From NCBI GenBank assembly GCA_021397845.1, contig CM038040.1, positions 60,590,088 to 60,654,087 on the forward strand: 64,000 bases of DNA. The letters run 5' to 3'. This document shows, piece by piece, positions 33,783-45,215 of this stretch. The stretch comes from Areca catechu. Lineage: Eukaryota; Streptophyta; Magnoliopsida; Arecales; Arecaceae. Under the pieces are notes generated by a model. That model searched no databases. It was given only the letters and a program-made list of their open reading frames with translations, and was not told the DNA's origin. The translations under genes and the position numbers were made by a program. Within the stretch, counting starts at the first letter, position 1, and each line of letters starts with the position of its first letter.

Positions 33783-34264
33783 CTTGGCCTCCAAACTTCT
33801 CATCTAGGCCTCCATATCCGATAGCTACTTTGCCAGAACTCTGGCCCAAGCCTCAATGGCCTCTACCCTATTACGGGACTTAGCATCCCGCTGGAGCAAT
33901 GCTCAACATGCATCCTTGATCAGAAATGCATCCTGGATAACCTGCAGCATAGGAAAAGGTTGTTGGCAAAAGAAAAACAAGAAGGAGATACCCACCGTGA
34001 GTAGCTGGGGGAAGACCCTATCGATGGTGTCCCCTAGTATGCAGCCGACCCTCGAGGTTACAGGATAAATCCTAGTAGCCTCTCCACTAACCTTACATCA
34101 TGGATCACTGATGCATCAGGTGGTGGCATCGCGGGTCCCCTGGCCATCTCCAAGGGTGGAGCTGCTATGGACGATGAGGGTCCCGCTACCTTTAGACCCA
34201 TTAGGCGAGGCTCTAGTGCTATAGCGGGCACGGGCGGCACCGGACTTCCTCCCTGGTCAGGCAT
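33783..34264 (-). pseudogene. Coiled-coil ORF of unknown function, N-terminal piece
   Basis: Minus strand near 34090-33996 encodes GCILGDTIDRVFPQLLT. A pyrimidine-rich 54-nt stretch (33942-33995) follows that starts GT, ends AG and keeps the frame, then VIQDAFLIKDAC, ALLQRDAKSRNRVEAIEAWA and SDMEA with stops. The 54-nt stretch could be a tiny intron, although it is below the usual plant minimum. Upstream, a different frame (34058-34264) encodes a Pro/Ala-rich segment. The 33783 end is the gypsy-2 TSD. The product is unrecognised; coiled-coil propensity is strong. Confidence 0.55.
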
Positions 34265-35060
34265 GGTGGCAGTCTCGGGAGACTATGTAATGTGTGCTCC
34301 ACCAAGGCTCCAGGTTTCGAAGCATGCTGTCCTCACCCTCTGGCAGGTGCATTCTCACCAGGGCTCCAGACCCTGTGGCACGCTGCCTGCATATCCCACG
34401 AGAAGAGTGCTCTGCTAGGATCCCAGACCTTATAGCACGTCATCTATACTTCCTGAAAATGAAAGTGCTCAATCATAGTACATGCCTCTATAGCATGCTA
34501 CCCGCACTGTCTGTAGGGGGTCACTTTACAAGGGAGACATGTTTTGCAATGTGCCGACTGCACCCCCTACATAAAGATTCCCTCCCGAGAGGGGCCGGTA
34601 CAAGAGAAAACTCTAGTAAGTTTGTGCCCCTCTCGAAGAGAACACCTTAGGAGGGGCTACTGGCCGAAGCTCCAAGCTCGGTCAGGAAGGAACAATGCCT
34701 ATATAATGGCAAGAGGGACCTCCAGTAAAGAGGGACGATGGTAAGAGCAAGGGCAAGGGGCCAACAGTAAGAACGTCCCAGACTCTAGTTTTTTATTTTT
34801 TCCTTCTATTTTATTTCTCCTCTACGTGATGGCATGCTAAGCTCTTGTCACAGAGGATCTATTTTTCTTGGTCGTCATACTGACTTGACCATCAGAGTGT
34901 CCCCACCGAGATCCCTGGCCTAGGTCCTCTTTTTTGCCAGACCAACTGGCCGCGAAGGCGAAACAAAGAAGAATCCGACATGCCTAAAGAAGCCGGCTCA
35001 TCCGGGCCATGCCAAAGCTGTAGGCCATGGTGACCTTGGCGGCAACAAGGAGAAATGAAA
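34265..35060. other. Degenerate repeat-derived sequence
   Basis: GC-moderate sequence with short open frames on both strands and no domain I recognise. On the minus strand it lies upstream of the coiled-coil ORF and may be its leader or LTR. A minus-strand stretch near 35000-35033 starts MAYSFGMARMSRLL but soon stops. Confidence 0.35.
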
Positions 35061-35560
35061 GGAAGGATAAATCATATATGTATATGGTATTTTTACTAAA
35101 TTATTTTTTGAGATTTATAATACTAATTTACACTAAAGAAGTAACAAACTAATAATTTTTACAATTTATAATTATATAAAAAATATATAAATATATAAAT
35201 ATTTAATTTTAATTTAATTTAATTTAATTTAATAACTAATTTAATTAATTAATTATTAATGAATTAATTTATTTTACATATTAATTTCTAGATAAATAAT
35301 TAATTTATAACATAATTTAAATAGTTACTTAATTTTGCATAAATAGTTAATTAAAATATTAGATATAAATTAAAAATGGAACATATTTTTAATTATTTAA
35401 TTATAATTATAAAAAATTATATGCTAAAATCAAAATAATTAATAATAAAACTTAATAGTGTAGGATCAATAGTATAGATAAAATAAAAATAGATATGAGT
35501 CATATAAATAAAAAAGTGAAGAAGAGTTCTATTTTGTTAAAAAAATGAGGGATAATTTTG
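35061..35560. other. AT-rich low-complexity tract
   Basis: About 500 bp of nearly pure A/T, including an aattt pentamer run near 35203-35235 and attaatta runs. It contains no ORF or terminal repeat. Confidence 0.8.
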
Positions 35561-36588
35561 CTAATATAAAAATTTACCTCTTACATACTCTATATATCTT
35601 TCTTTATCCTTTTAATTTGAAAGGATGCAAAATGGTGGACCTAGGTGGATGGTGTTACTGCACCTCTCCAAGCTTGATAAGTTGGTTGTTCTTGAGTGGC
35701 TTTGGGCTTTTAAGGGTTTTCAAAATGCTAGTTGATGAATTTGGAGGTAGACTCAATTAATACCTTGACCTATAAAAGAAGTCCTTAATATTGAAGAAAT
35801 TAATAAAATTTCTCCAATGGAGGGACCCTTTAGTGCTTAAGTCAGCTTTACAAGGAAGAATAGTAAGAAGAAAATAGAAAGAGAGTGTGTATTCAAAAAT
35901 TATCCCTTGGAGTTTTTCTCAACCCCTTATTTATAGAAGTAAAGGTTCAAGTAAGTTAGGTGATTATTACTATTTATAAGCTAGATATATCGTTAAGAAA
36001 ATGGTTGAGTCAATTAGACCATTAAGAGATCAATTTATAAAATGGTCTATTATATGGTCTATTATACTTCTTGATAACCACTTTACTGACCTTATCGTAA
36101 TGGCTCTAATGACTTTAAGACATGTGCTTCATGATAAATAAAGTTATGAAACTTTATATCTTGCTCAAATAAGTAGTCGGCACCTATCCAATGAGAGCTG
36201 AGCAACCTATACTTTCAAATAAGTGATCATCTCCTAGTCATCGGGCATCTTATACCTTGAATAAGATTGGCTCCTAGTTGTTTGGTATCTTGTGCCTTGA
36301 ATAAATGATCAGCTCTTGACCATCTGGTACCCTGTACCTTGAATAAGATAAACTCTTGGTTGTCTGATATCCTGTGCCTTAAATAAATGAAAGGCTCCTA
36401 GCGATCTGGTATCCTATACCTTGAATAAGTGATTGGCTCTTGGCTATTTGGCATCCTATCCTTAAATAAGTGATTAACTCTTGATTATCTATCACCATGT
36501 AACTTGAATAGTGATCGACTTCCAATCATCTGGCATCCTATGTCTTGAATAAGTGATTGGTTTTTGACTATCTAACACACTATGCATT
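35561..36588 (-). mobile_element. LTR-like fragment, truncated by Sire-3
   Basis: A minus-strand TATAAATAAGG at about 35925-35935 has a tandem-repeat block upstream (36170-36588), an arrangement typical of LTR U3 regions. There is no paired copy in the window and the ends are not defined. It may belong with the minus-strand coiled-coil ORF downstream, which would make that ORF the coding part of an older element. Confidence 0.4.
36170..36588. repeat. Degenerate ~47-bp tandem repeat
   Basis: Eight to nine units share the pattern gaataagtgatcggctcttg, then gccatctggcatcctat and accttgaat, with many substitutions. Sire-3 begins exactly at its right end, so more units may once have existed. Confidence 0.8.
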
Positions 36589-38067
36589 TGTTGACTCCTT
36601 TCTTGATTTTGATGAATAACAAAATACTTAAGTATATTTGATTACTAATTGTATGTTAAAAGTGTGTTTAATAGAATAAGGTACTCATCAAAGTTATAAT
36701 ATGTTGAAACATTGAATTGCTTGTCATCTTGTTGAAGAAGTCACTTAAGTTAATGAATTTTCAAGTTATATGGACCTTGGCACATAAGAAAGACTTTGAA
36801 GGACTCAAACTTTGAATTTGGATAAGTTTCAGCATTGTTTCAACCAAGTATCGACTCATGGAATTGAAGTGTCGACTCAAGTATCGACTCACAGAAGCTT
36901 AAGCTGATACGCAAAAAAAGTTTTAGCCGACACACAGAAGTGTCAACTCATGAATTATAAGTATCAACTCAAGTGTCGACTCATGGTCAGCCAAGTGTCG
37001 ACTCAAGGCCTAAGACCAAAAATAATGCAGAACATGCTAATTTCAGGAATTTGCTTAAGTGTTGACTCATGAAGGTAAAGTATCAACTCAAGTATCGACT
37101 CACCAGAAGAAGTGTTGATGCACCAATGCATTCCAGAGAGCTTCAGAAATCTTTTTTGAACTAGTGTCGACTCATGGACTGAAGTGTCGATACTTGCAGG
37201 TTTGACAAAATAGTAATGGCTAGTTTTTTTGAAGCTCAGAACATTCCTATTTTGTGTCTAACAGGTATTTTCTCCTCTTAAATGGCTATAAACTATCTTT
37301 TGAGGATTGGAAAAGTATTTAAACTCCACCAAACACAAGAGGGAAGCATTAATTGATAATATATTGAAAATTCATTAAGAATTCATTGAGCATTCAATAC
37401 TTGTGAGTGAAGTTGAGTCTTCAAGTATTCAAGTTTCAAAGAGAGCATTCAAGTCCACATCATTCAAGCATTGATTGAGGCTTCAATAACTTGGAAACAA
37501 GTTTTTCAACAACATTCAAGAGCTTCATTAAGTTTAATTTGCTTTTTTTAAAGAAAGCTTATTATATCTTTATATTGTACTTAAGTTATTTTTGTTGCTA
37601 CTAGTTTCAAGGGGATTGAAACTAGTATTGAGGTTTGTTGGTGAGTCTTGAGTGAAAACCAACTAGGTTTGTTGATGAGCCTTTAGTGAAAACCAACTTG
37701 GTTTGTTGGTAAGCCTTGTGTGAAAACCAACAAGGTTGTTGGTGAGCCTAAGTACTAAAACTAATAAGGGATTTTGATTAGTGAGCCCAAAAAACTAATC
37801 TACTATAATCAAGGTTGGATTATTGTAAAATATCCAAGAAAGCTTGGGGAGTGGATGTAGGTATTTTGCGATACACCAAACAACCATAAATTTGTGGATT
37901 TGTGATTGCTTATTACTCTTTTTGCATTTACTTTACTGCTTCTATTGTATATTATTATTGAGCACACAAATACTTTGGAAACACACTAACACCTATTTTT
38001 AATTCATTCAAAAAGTTTTTAGAAATACAATTCACCCCCCCTCTTGGGTTGCTTTAGATGGGCAGCA
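36589..38067 (+). repeat. Sire-3 5' LTR
   Basis: It starts tgttgactcc and ends atgggcagca, directly before the primer site. Between about 36845 and 37200 it contains repeated gtgtcgactca and gtatcgactca units, a third sequence variant of the TCGA-centred repeats seen in the other copia elements. The 5-mer to the left is gcatt; the matching right copy is out of the window. Confidence 0.85.
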
Positions 38068-38069
38068 AG

Positions 38070-38081
38070 TGGTATCAGAAT
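38070..38081 (+). other. Sire-3 primer binding site
   Basis: tggtatcagaat has 10 of 12 bases of the Met-tRNA primer site and starts two bases after the LTR. Confidence 0.8.
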
Positions 38082-38126
38082 GTGGTACTCAGCTAAGTAG
38101 GTCTAATTGCCTTGAATAAAAGATCT

Positions 38127-39070
38127 ATGGCAGCCTCAATAGGTATTAGTGTTATTGAGGGTCAAGCCTCAAATAGATCACCATTTTTCAATGGCACAAA
38201 CTATACATATTGGAAAACATGCATGCACATTTACATACATTCTATTGACTATAATCTTTGGAAAGTTATAGTTAGAGGTCCATATGTTCCTTCAATTATG
38301 GTTAATGATGTTTTCGTTCCAAAGCTTGAAGAAGATTGGGATGAAAATGATATTAAGCGATCTGAGCTTAATGCCAAAGCAATGAACTTGCTTTATTATG
38401 CATTGGATCTTAGTAAATTTAATAAGATTTCCACATGTGCATCGATGAAAGAAATATGGGATACACTTGAGGTTACACATGAGGGTACCCATCAAGTGAA
38501 AAACATAAAAATAAATATACTTATGTACACATACGAAATGTTTAGAATGGAGCCTAATGAATCCATCATTGATATGTATACAAGATTTACTAACATTGTT
38601 AATGGAATGAGAAGTCTTGGCAAAGCAATGTCTAATGCTAATTTGGTTAACAAAATTCTCAGGTCTTTGCCATCTTCATGGGATCCAAAGGTGACGGTGA
38701 TCCAAGAAGCGAAGGATGTTGAAACCCTACCCTTGGGCAGCTTGTTGGTTCACTCATGATTTATGATTGAACCTAAAGCAAAAAGCATTAGATGCGAATA
38801 GAAAGAAGAAGACTATTGCCCTCAAATCTACTACACTAACAGAACCTTCAAGTGAGAAGTCGAAAGAAAGTGAAAATGAAGATGAGGAGGCTCTAGTGGC
38901 TAGAAAATTTAGAAGATTTTTGAGAAAAAAGTACTCATATAAAAAGAAGCCACACAAAGGAGAGCCTAGCAAAGATAAAGGCAAGGACAAAGAAAAAGAA
39001 AAGGAGAAGAAGGACCAACCCATTTATTTTGAATGGAAGAAGCCCGGTCATTACAAGTTCGATTGTCCTC
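38127..39070 (+). pseudogene. gag: Sire-3 gag (interrupted)
   Basis: The start MAASIGISVIEGQASNRSPF follows the leader. The UBN2-like core is open to 38757 (ELNAKAMNLLYYALDLSKFN, MYTRFTNIVNGMRSLGKAMS). A frameshift and stop then lead to a Lys/Glu-rich section (38767 onwards) and a first zinc-knuckle region reading YFEWKKPGHYKFDC, in which the first Cys is replaced. Copia-B is inserted directly after it. This is the best-preserved gag core of the three Sirevirus-like elements. Confidence 0.85.
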
Positions 39071-40984
39071 TATTGGGAATTGTGTGTTCCAAAAATCATC
39101 TAGGTTGTAGATGGTTGTGCGACTCATGTATATGTATATGAATTATTGAATTGAATAAAAGTTTATTCTTATTGTTCATCACATGACATCTTCCTAATTG
39201 AACTCTTGTATGATGATGTCCTTTGAGCTACCTTATATGCGATGTAGAGAGGATGTATCGTGTAGTTCATAAACTTATTCACGGTCAAAGGATATGCTGT
39301 TTTAGGATGATGGTGTATCGAGGGTAGGTTGTTGATGTCATGTCTATTGGTTATCCTCTTAACCAAGTAGCATGGAGATGCTGGCATGACATCAGGAGTT
39401 GTGTTCGACACTTCACTAAGCATGCTCTCATGCGAGATTCTCTTTCTACCAAAGAGAAGTTTTGCATTAGAATGTGGATATGAATTATTCCTCTAACTTG
39501 AGATTACTATGGTAACTTGCAAGCAACTCACTGTACTTAGGTGCCGGACTACCCGAATTTCTAATCTAGTGATAGAAGTTTGCTGGGTACAGTCAAGTAC
39601 TTGTGTAGCGGTAGTAGGATTAAGATATGATTGATCTATCTAAATGGTTTGGATCAAATGATTAATATGCCTTAATTTAGAAAGACCTTGGCCAGGGCAT
39701 TCCTTGTAAAGAGTTACAAGGATTCTTTGTTTGAGACATATTGAGATATACTAATTAGAATTAGGCAGTTTAACCCTAAGCCATCTGGAGTATTAAGAGA
39801 TTAAAGGAATAAGTTTAGTGGTATTCCATGTTCGATAGGTTCTTTTTGCTCTGCAACCTTCGACCTATCCGGATGCCAGGTGTCATTGCTAGATGGTGAC
39901 TTTGGCTAGTATTGGAAATGTTCCTGTGCTACCGGTTTAGTGTTTGAACCTACAGGGTCACACATGATGAGGTTTCTTCTTGATTTGTTGGCTTGGGAAT
40001 GATTGGGAATCATTCTGAACTCGTTTGACAAGAAGTTATTAAAACTACATTCAAGATAACTCATCGAATGAGTCGACTCATGCGAGTCGACTCATCTGTC
40101 ATACTCTGAAAAAATTTATGGATGCCTTATTAATGGCTATAAGAGTTATGGCACTTAATTTTGGCATCTTGGAGTTTTAACTAGCTATAGTTATTGAAGT
40201 CCAAAGGTCTTGTAACCTGCAAGAATTCCAAGAGACTCCAAACCTCCCATTTATCTCTCATTATCTCCCCATCATGGTGTTATTAAAAAGGATATTTTGG
40301 GTGAGCTAAGAGGGTATAATTATTCACCTTTCACATAGGTTGAGATTCTGCCATTTTATTGGTTAGAACTCATCCTTGACCTTTGAGAGATTATGAGATC
40401 AGATCTCATTCTTGGGAAGATAGAGTGGGGTTTGGTTTTGGGATTCTTGTGTGTATACCTTCTGTTGAAGGTTTGGGATAGAGTGATCTATGAAGGATTC
40501 TTAGGTGCCTTTATTCCAACATCTCTTCAGCAACTGGTTCTTCAAAGAGTTGAAGAAGGAGTTCGTCGCTACCGCACTATTTTCAGAGAGGCTAGCACCT
40601 TGAAGGAAGGAGAAGAATCCCTTTATCCTGATGTGAACCACCTGTAGAGGCAGGATATTTGTACTGCTCGCAGAGCATCTCTAATTCCATGGAGTACTTC
40701 CCTTTCTGGTGATCGTCACCGCACAGGTAAGGGTTGTCCCTATCTCACGGTATGATGAAATGATCTTCAGTACCATCTTATGTGATTCAAAATAGGTTCT
40801 ATGAGTTACGTAGTTTGCCTACTTGATTTCATACATGTATTACTCTATATGCATAAAGATCTGTGTAGGGCCAGTGTTAATTAGATTAACATATTAGATA
40901 AAATTATTTTATCTCCTTCCGCTGCATCATGTAGTTTAGAAAAGTTTTAAATTGCATGTATCAGCCCACCTGGGTTCACCAACA
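39071..40984 (+). repeat. Copia-B 5' LTR
   Basis: It begins tattgggaattgtgtg (3' copy tgttgggaattgtgtg) and ends ttcaccaaca. It is collinear with 63117-64000 over the part visible. It contains gagtcgactc palindromes near 40070-40098. The small ORF at 40393-40647 shows no known domain. Confidence 0.9.
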
Positions 40985-40985
40985 G

Positions 40986-40998
40986 TGGTATCAAAGCC
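40986..40998 (+). other. Copia-B primer binding site
   Basis: tggtatcaaagcc follows the LTR after one base and matches the Met-tRNA primer site. Confidence 0.88.
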
Positions 40999-41986
40999 AG
41001 GTTGAATGCATATTTAGTTTAATGCTTTTGTATGAAATCGGCTTGATATCCTTTACATAGTACTTGGATAAGGTGGATTCGCCATGGCCGTTCAGTCATA
41101 GGAAAGAAGTATGGTTTAAAGGCCATCTCTTCCCATTCAATTGGATTCTCTTATCGTGTGTAGGGGTGCCGCTGCATCATGACCTTATGAAGAAGAAAGT
41201 GAGGGATTTGATAAGTTAAAATTGTTTTATTCTATGTTTGTGGATCATAGCTACGTTTAGATAATATCTAGAAGGTGCATGATCTAGGATTTTGAAAAGT
41301 TCAATTGAAAAGCTCCAAATTTCAGAGTTATTATTTTCTACCTAGGCGGATGTGCCGACTCGCCTCCTGCTTGAGTCGACTCGTCACTATAGAACAAAGA
41401 AAATTGTTTTGTCCGAGCGACTCCTTTCTACATGAGTCGACTCAGATATGAGAACAAAAGAAAAAAACAAAAAAAAAAAAACAAATAAAACCTGAAAACA
41501 GTAAATTTAAAGTTCATGATATTTTTGTGAAATTGTTTAACTTGCTTTTGAAATTATTTCAAAATTTGGATTAATTGAAAATGTTTCAATTGGCATGTTA
41601 CACTTAATTGAGAATTAAGTTGTACTTTTGAAACCTTTTAAGATTTAGGATGTGATTCTAATCTTAAGTCATGATTGATAAACCATGGGTTGATTGGGTC
41701 AGCTAGAATTGGATCCTTAAATGGGTTAGACCTAGGTTTAGATGAATGGGTTAATTAGAGAGAATACTAATCAAAAGTTGAATTAGGTCTCTTCTCTATA
41801 GATCTCTCAAGTAGTCCATACATCTAAATGGACTTGATTGGTGATTTCGTGGTGAGTCCGAGTCTTTAAGTTAGTTTGCTTGAGTCTGGTAAACCACTTG
41901 GTGTCTAAGGTAAGTTTGACATTGGTGATCAAGTTTCTTTGGGGCTAACTTTTACCTGGCCAGCTTATGGTTGGTGCCTAAGGCAA
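40999..41986 (+). other. Copia-B 5' leader, first part
   Basis: Non-coding leader with gagtcgactc-type sites near 41350-41450 and an A-rich run near 41460-41490. It resumes after NA-2. Confidence 0.6.
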
Positions 41987-42598
41987 TGATGGGGGATAGA
42001 GAATTGGATTGGATCACTAGCGAGCTAAGAAGTCACCAGGGGATTAGGGCTTGCACTCAAGAATAGGGAACACGGGTCTCACACCCACTCCAATCTGGAG
42101 AAAAAACTTAGACAAAATAACTTTTAATTTATATTCATAAGAAAAAAGATGTTTCATACAAGAGGAGAGGGTGGGTATTTATAGATTCACCTAGGTTACA
42201 TAACTTGAGGGCTAAGAAACGTTGATGGACCTAGTCAACAGCAGGCCTTTGTCTTGGGCTGGGGTGCCATCTTCATGGGTTGGGGGGGTACTCCCTTCTG
42301 GGCTTGGCGACATGAAATGGGCCTATTATTGGGGCGCCTTGCTTAGGAAGGCCTGGATAGGGATCCAGGTGCATGGGGCTCTGTTTTGGTGTGGGAGCCT
42401 GGTGAACTTTCTGGTCTGATGACTCTCCTCTTGACTTGAATGACATTACAGGACTCTTGAGTTGAAACAAAAGACTCACAGGACTAAAGGGACTCAACTG
42501 GACTCACATGTTCCACTTTATTACAAGACTCAATTGGCTCACTTTGATTCAAGTGACACAGTACTAATGGACTCTAATAGATTCTTGGATCCCCATCA
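41987..42598 (-). repeat. NA-2 3' LTR
   Basis: Plus-strand ends are tgatggggga and ggatccccatca. Minus-strand TATAAATA lies at about 42176-42183. It is nearly the same length as the other LTR, with scattered substitutions. Confidence 0.9.
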
Positions 42599-43786
42599 TT
42601 CTCCTGGGGTGGGGAGAACTTGACTCGGTCAAGTCAGGCTCAGCAGGAATTTGATGGAACTGAATCAATCACATCAAAAAGGGCTCTTAGACTAGGTTCA
42701 ACTTTTTTTTAAACAAATCCCAGATTTCCCTTTTTTTTAATCAGCTTTGCTCTGAGATCTATGAACCTTTGAAATTGGTGTAGCTTTGAGATTTGTGCTT
42801 CACCATCTTTGGGCTGCTTTGAGATCCATGTGCTTTGAGGAGAATGTGCTTTCACGTTCGTGCAACAACTAGGTTCCTTCTCCATGGACCGAAGGGGGTT
42901 GAACGATGGTAGACGCGGAGGTCGTGACAGTCAATGGAGGGCACGGAGGTCGTGATGGTCAATGGTGGGCACGGGTGGCCGACGGGAAGCAGTGAGGATC
43001 CGATAGAGAAGATCGGGGATTCTCGATTACAGGTGGAGGAGACGGGGGAAGTCTGTCAGGGCGATGGATGTCGGCAATGGGTGAAGAGACGGGCGGCCGG
43101 AAGGCGGAATGGCTTCTTGCTGGTTCAAAGGCGGACGTGATAGCTCTACTTCTGGCGATCGGTGATGGTGGATTCGGATGGGGATTTCGCCTTTGGCCGG
43201 TGGCTCTCCGAGGCTTCACGGATGGAAGGATGGTGGGGCATTTGGAGGGGTTCGGCGGCCGGACAAGCCTGGAGATGAGCAATTGCGGGGTTCCAGATGG
43301 GCGGGGCAGCGATGAGGGCTCTCCGGTTGGTGTCGGTAGCATTTGCTGGGTGCAGAGTAGATGGGGGCTTGGATTTGGGCGGAGAGGGTCGAAAGTTGTG
43401 GCAGTAGGGAGTCGGTGGTTGTTCGTCGGAGGAAGGAAGGTCTGGTGGGAGGCAGTGTTGCTAAGTCTTCTAGGGTGTCCAATCTATGGGAAGCTTCATG
43501 AATGGAGGATGGGCATCGATGAGGCAGAGAAAAGAGGGCTCGGTCTGGGTGGGGTGCTCCGACTGGTGGTGTGGATGACGAAGTTGGAGGCGAGCAACGG
43601 TAACTGGAGTTGAGCGAGATGGAGGGAGCGGCTCGGTGGTCGTGGACATGGTTGTGGGCAGTGGGACAAGAACAGGGAAGAGAGAATGTGAGGTCTGGCG
43701 AGGAGGGGATCAGGATGGGAGGAAGGGGGTGGTGTTGGGGAGGAAGAAAAAATAAGACCCTAATCCTCTGGGCTCTGATACCAAGT
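42599..43786 (-). other. NA-2 internal region, GC-rich insert of unknown origin
   Basis: From the primer end (43786) to the polypurine end (42599), the minus strand carries overlapping Pro/Ser/Arg-rich open frames (43216-43860, the first part of which is in the LTR, and 42959-43342). GC content is much higher than that of the copia host sequence. By analogy with the array it may be a captured gene fragment, but I recognise no protein family in any frame. Confidence 0.55.
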
Positions 43787-44397
43787 TGATGGAGGACAGA
43801 GATCGGGATTGGATCGCTGGCAAGCTTAGAAGTCACCAGGGGATTAGGGCTTGCACTCAAGAACAGGGAACATGGGTCTCACACCCACTCCAATCTGGAG
43901 AAAAAACTCAGACAAAATAACTTTTAATTTGTATTCATGAGAAAAAAAATGTTTCATACAAGAGGGGAGGGGTGGGTATTTATAGATTCACCCAGGTTAC
44001 ATAACTTGAGGGATAAGAAACCCTGATGGACCTGGTCAATAGAAGGCCTTTGTCTTGGATTGGGGCACCATCTTCATGGATTGGGGGGGTGCTCCCTTCT
44101 GGGCTGGCGGCATGAAAAGGGCCCATTATTGGGGTGCCTTGCTGGGGAAGGCCTAGATAGGGATCCAGGTGCATGGGGCTCTGTTATGATGAGGGGGCCT
44201 GGTGAACCTTCTGGTCTGATGACTCTCCTCTTGACTTGAACAACATTACAGGACTTTGACTTGAAACAAAGGACTCACAGGACTAAAGGGACTCAACTTG
44301 ACTCACATGTTTCACTTTATTGTAGGACTCAATTGGCTCACTTTGACTCAAGTGACACAGTATTACTAGACTCTAATAGACTCTTGGATCCCCATCA
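43787..44397 (-). repeat. NA-2 5' LTR
   Basis: Plus-strand ends are tgatggaggac and ggatccccatca. Minus-strand TATAAATA lies near 43977-43984. The primer site lies four bases beyond its end. Confidence 0.9.
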
Positions 44398-44402
44398 GGC
44401 AA

Positions 44403-45215
44403 GAGGCTTACCTAGCATAACCCATCCCTTGATCTTACTTACAAGGCTAATGTGGCGAATCAGATCAGATTAGATTATCCATTGATTCGAGTTGACCCAT
44501 GTCAACTAAGGTTAATCAGTTTGACTGGTTTAAGGTGCCCATGGACCAATTTGATCTTGAAACCCTCTAAGAGTTTGGTGGGAGTCTTCTTGATCAAGGT
44601 CAATGTTTTCTCATCTTGTGTCACAAAATTTAAATCCTCTAAATTATTAGGTTCATAAAAAGACTAAGTTATGTGATAAACTAAGTCTTAGCCTCCCATT
44701 AAGTTGGATTGCTAATGAGTCCATAAGTTAGGTGATCATCGACAGTTCTAAAGAATGGGTGTCATCAGGCGAGTGGAATTGCCATTCAGCATATGATGGC
44801 TCGGTGCGACTATCTTAACATGTGGTCAGGTGGGTCAGCCAAAGTCAGGCTTGATCGTGGGTTAGTTAGAAGCATCGAATTTGATTATGTTAATGGTTAG
44901 ACCTAACCAGGACCTTCAATAGGAGGCCCAAAGGCTGATTATGAGGATCCCTGTGGTAAAATGAATACTAGGAACTGCTTAGAGAAGCAATTGGTATTGT
45001 ACCTACCTTTAGATGCATGTGGGTTGGCCGGCCAAAGTCAGGATCATGTGTAGTCTATTGGATCCTGGTAACCGCTAAAGGATATATGTTATTCTTCGAA
45101 TTGGAGTGTAAAGGCTACCAGTCTGAATAAAATAGTGGGAGAAACCTTTAGACTAAAATTTATGTTTTTAGGATGTTTAAAATGATTCATAGGTCTTGTT
45201 ATCATTTTTTAGATA
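44403..45215 (+). other. Copia-B 5' leader, second part
   Basis: Leader continues after NA-2 up to the gag start. Nothing distinct was seen. Confidence 0.6.

Larger units (their letters stand above)
36589..39070 (+). mobile_element. Sire-3: Sirevirus-like Ty1/copia, 5' part only
   Basis: A 5' LTR, primer site and gag are present. The element is then interrupted within gag by Copia-B, and its remainder must lie beyond the right edge. Its gag is close to that of Sire-1 (shared FNGTNYTYWKTCM and EDWDENDIK), while its LTR sequence differs. Confidence 0.85.
41987..44397 (-). mobile_element. NA-2: non-autonomous LTR retrotransposon
   Basis: Two LTRs (41987-42598 and 43787-44397) flank a 1.2-kb internal region with no retroviral enzymes. 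A perfect 5-bp TSD ggcaa (41982-41986, 44398-44402) flanks it. The minus-strand primer site (plus-strand gctctgatacca, 43772-43783) and minus-strand TATAAATA boxes show orientation. The internal edge next to the left LTR encodes EPDLTESSSPHPRR on the minus strand, nearly the last residues of the gypsy-1 polyprotein (SEPYLTGSRSSHPGR). It is structurally like one unit of the 3590-8588 array. Confidence 0.9.

Noticed and set aside
35061..35560. AT-rich tract as a replication origin or matrix attachment region
   Set aside because: Only base composition supports this; no specific motif was found.
40393..40647. 84-codon plus ORF in the Copia-B 5' LTR
   Set aside because: No domain match, and the window cuts the 3' LTR before the equivalent position, so conservation cannot be judged.
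42959..43860. Overlapping Pro/Ser-rich ORFs in NA-2 as genes
   Set aside because: Several frames on both strands are open at once, which is typical of GC-rich low-complexity sequence; no domain was recognised.
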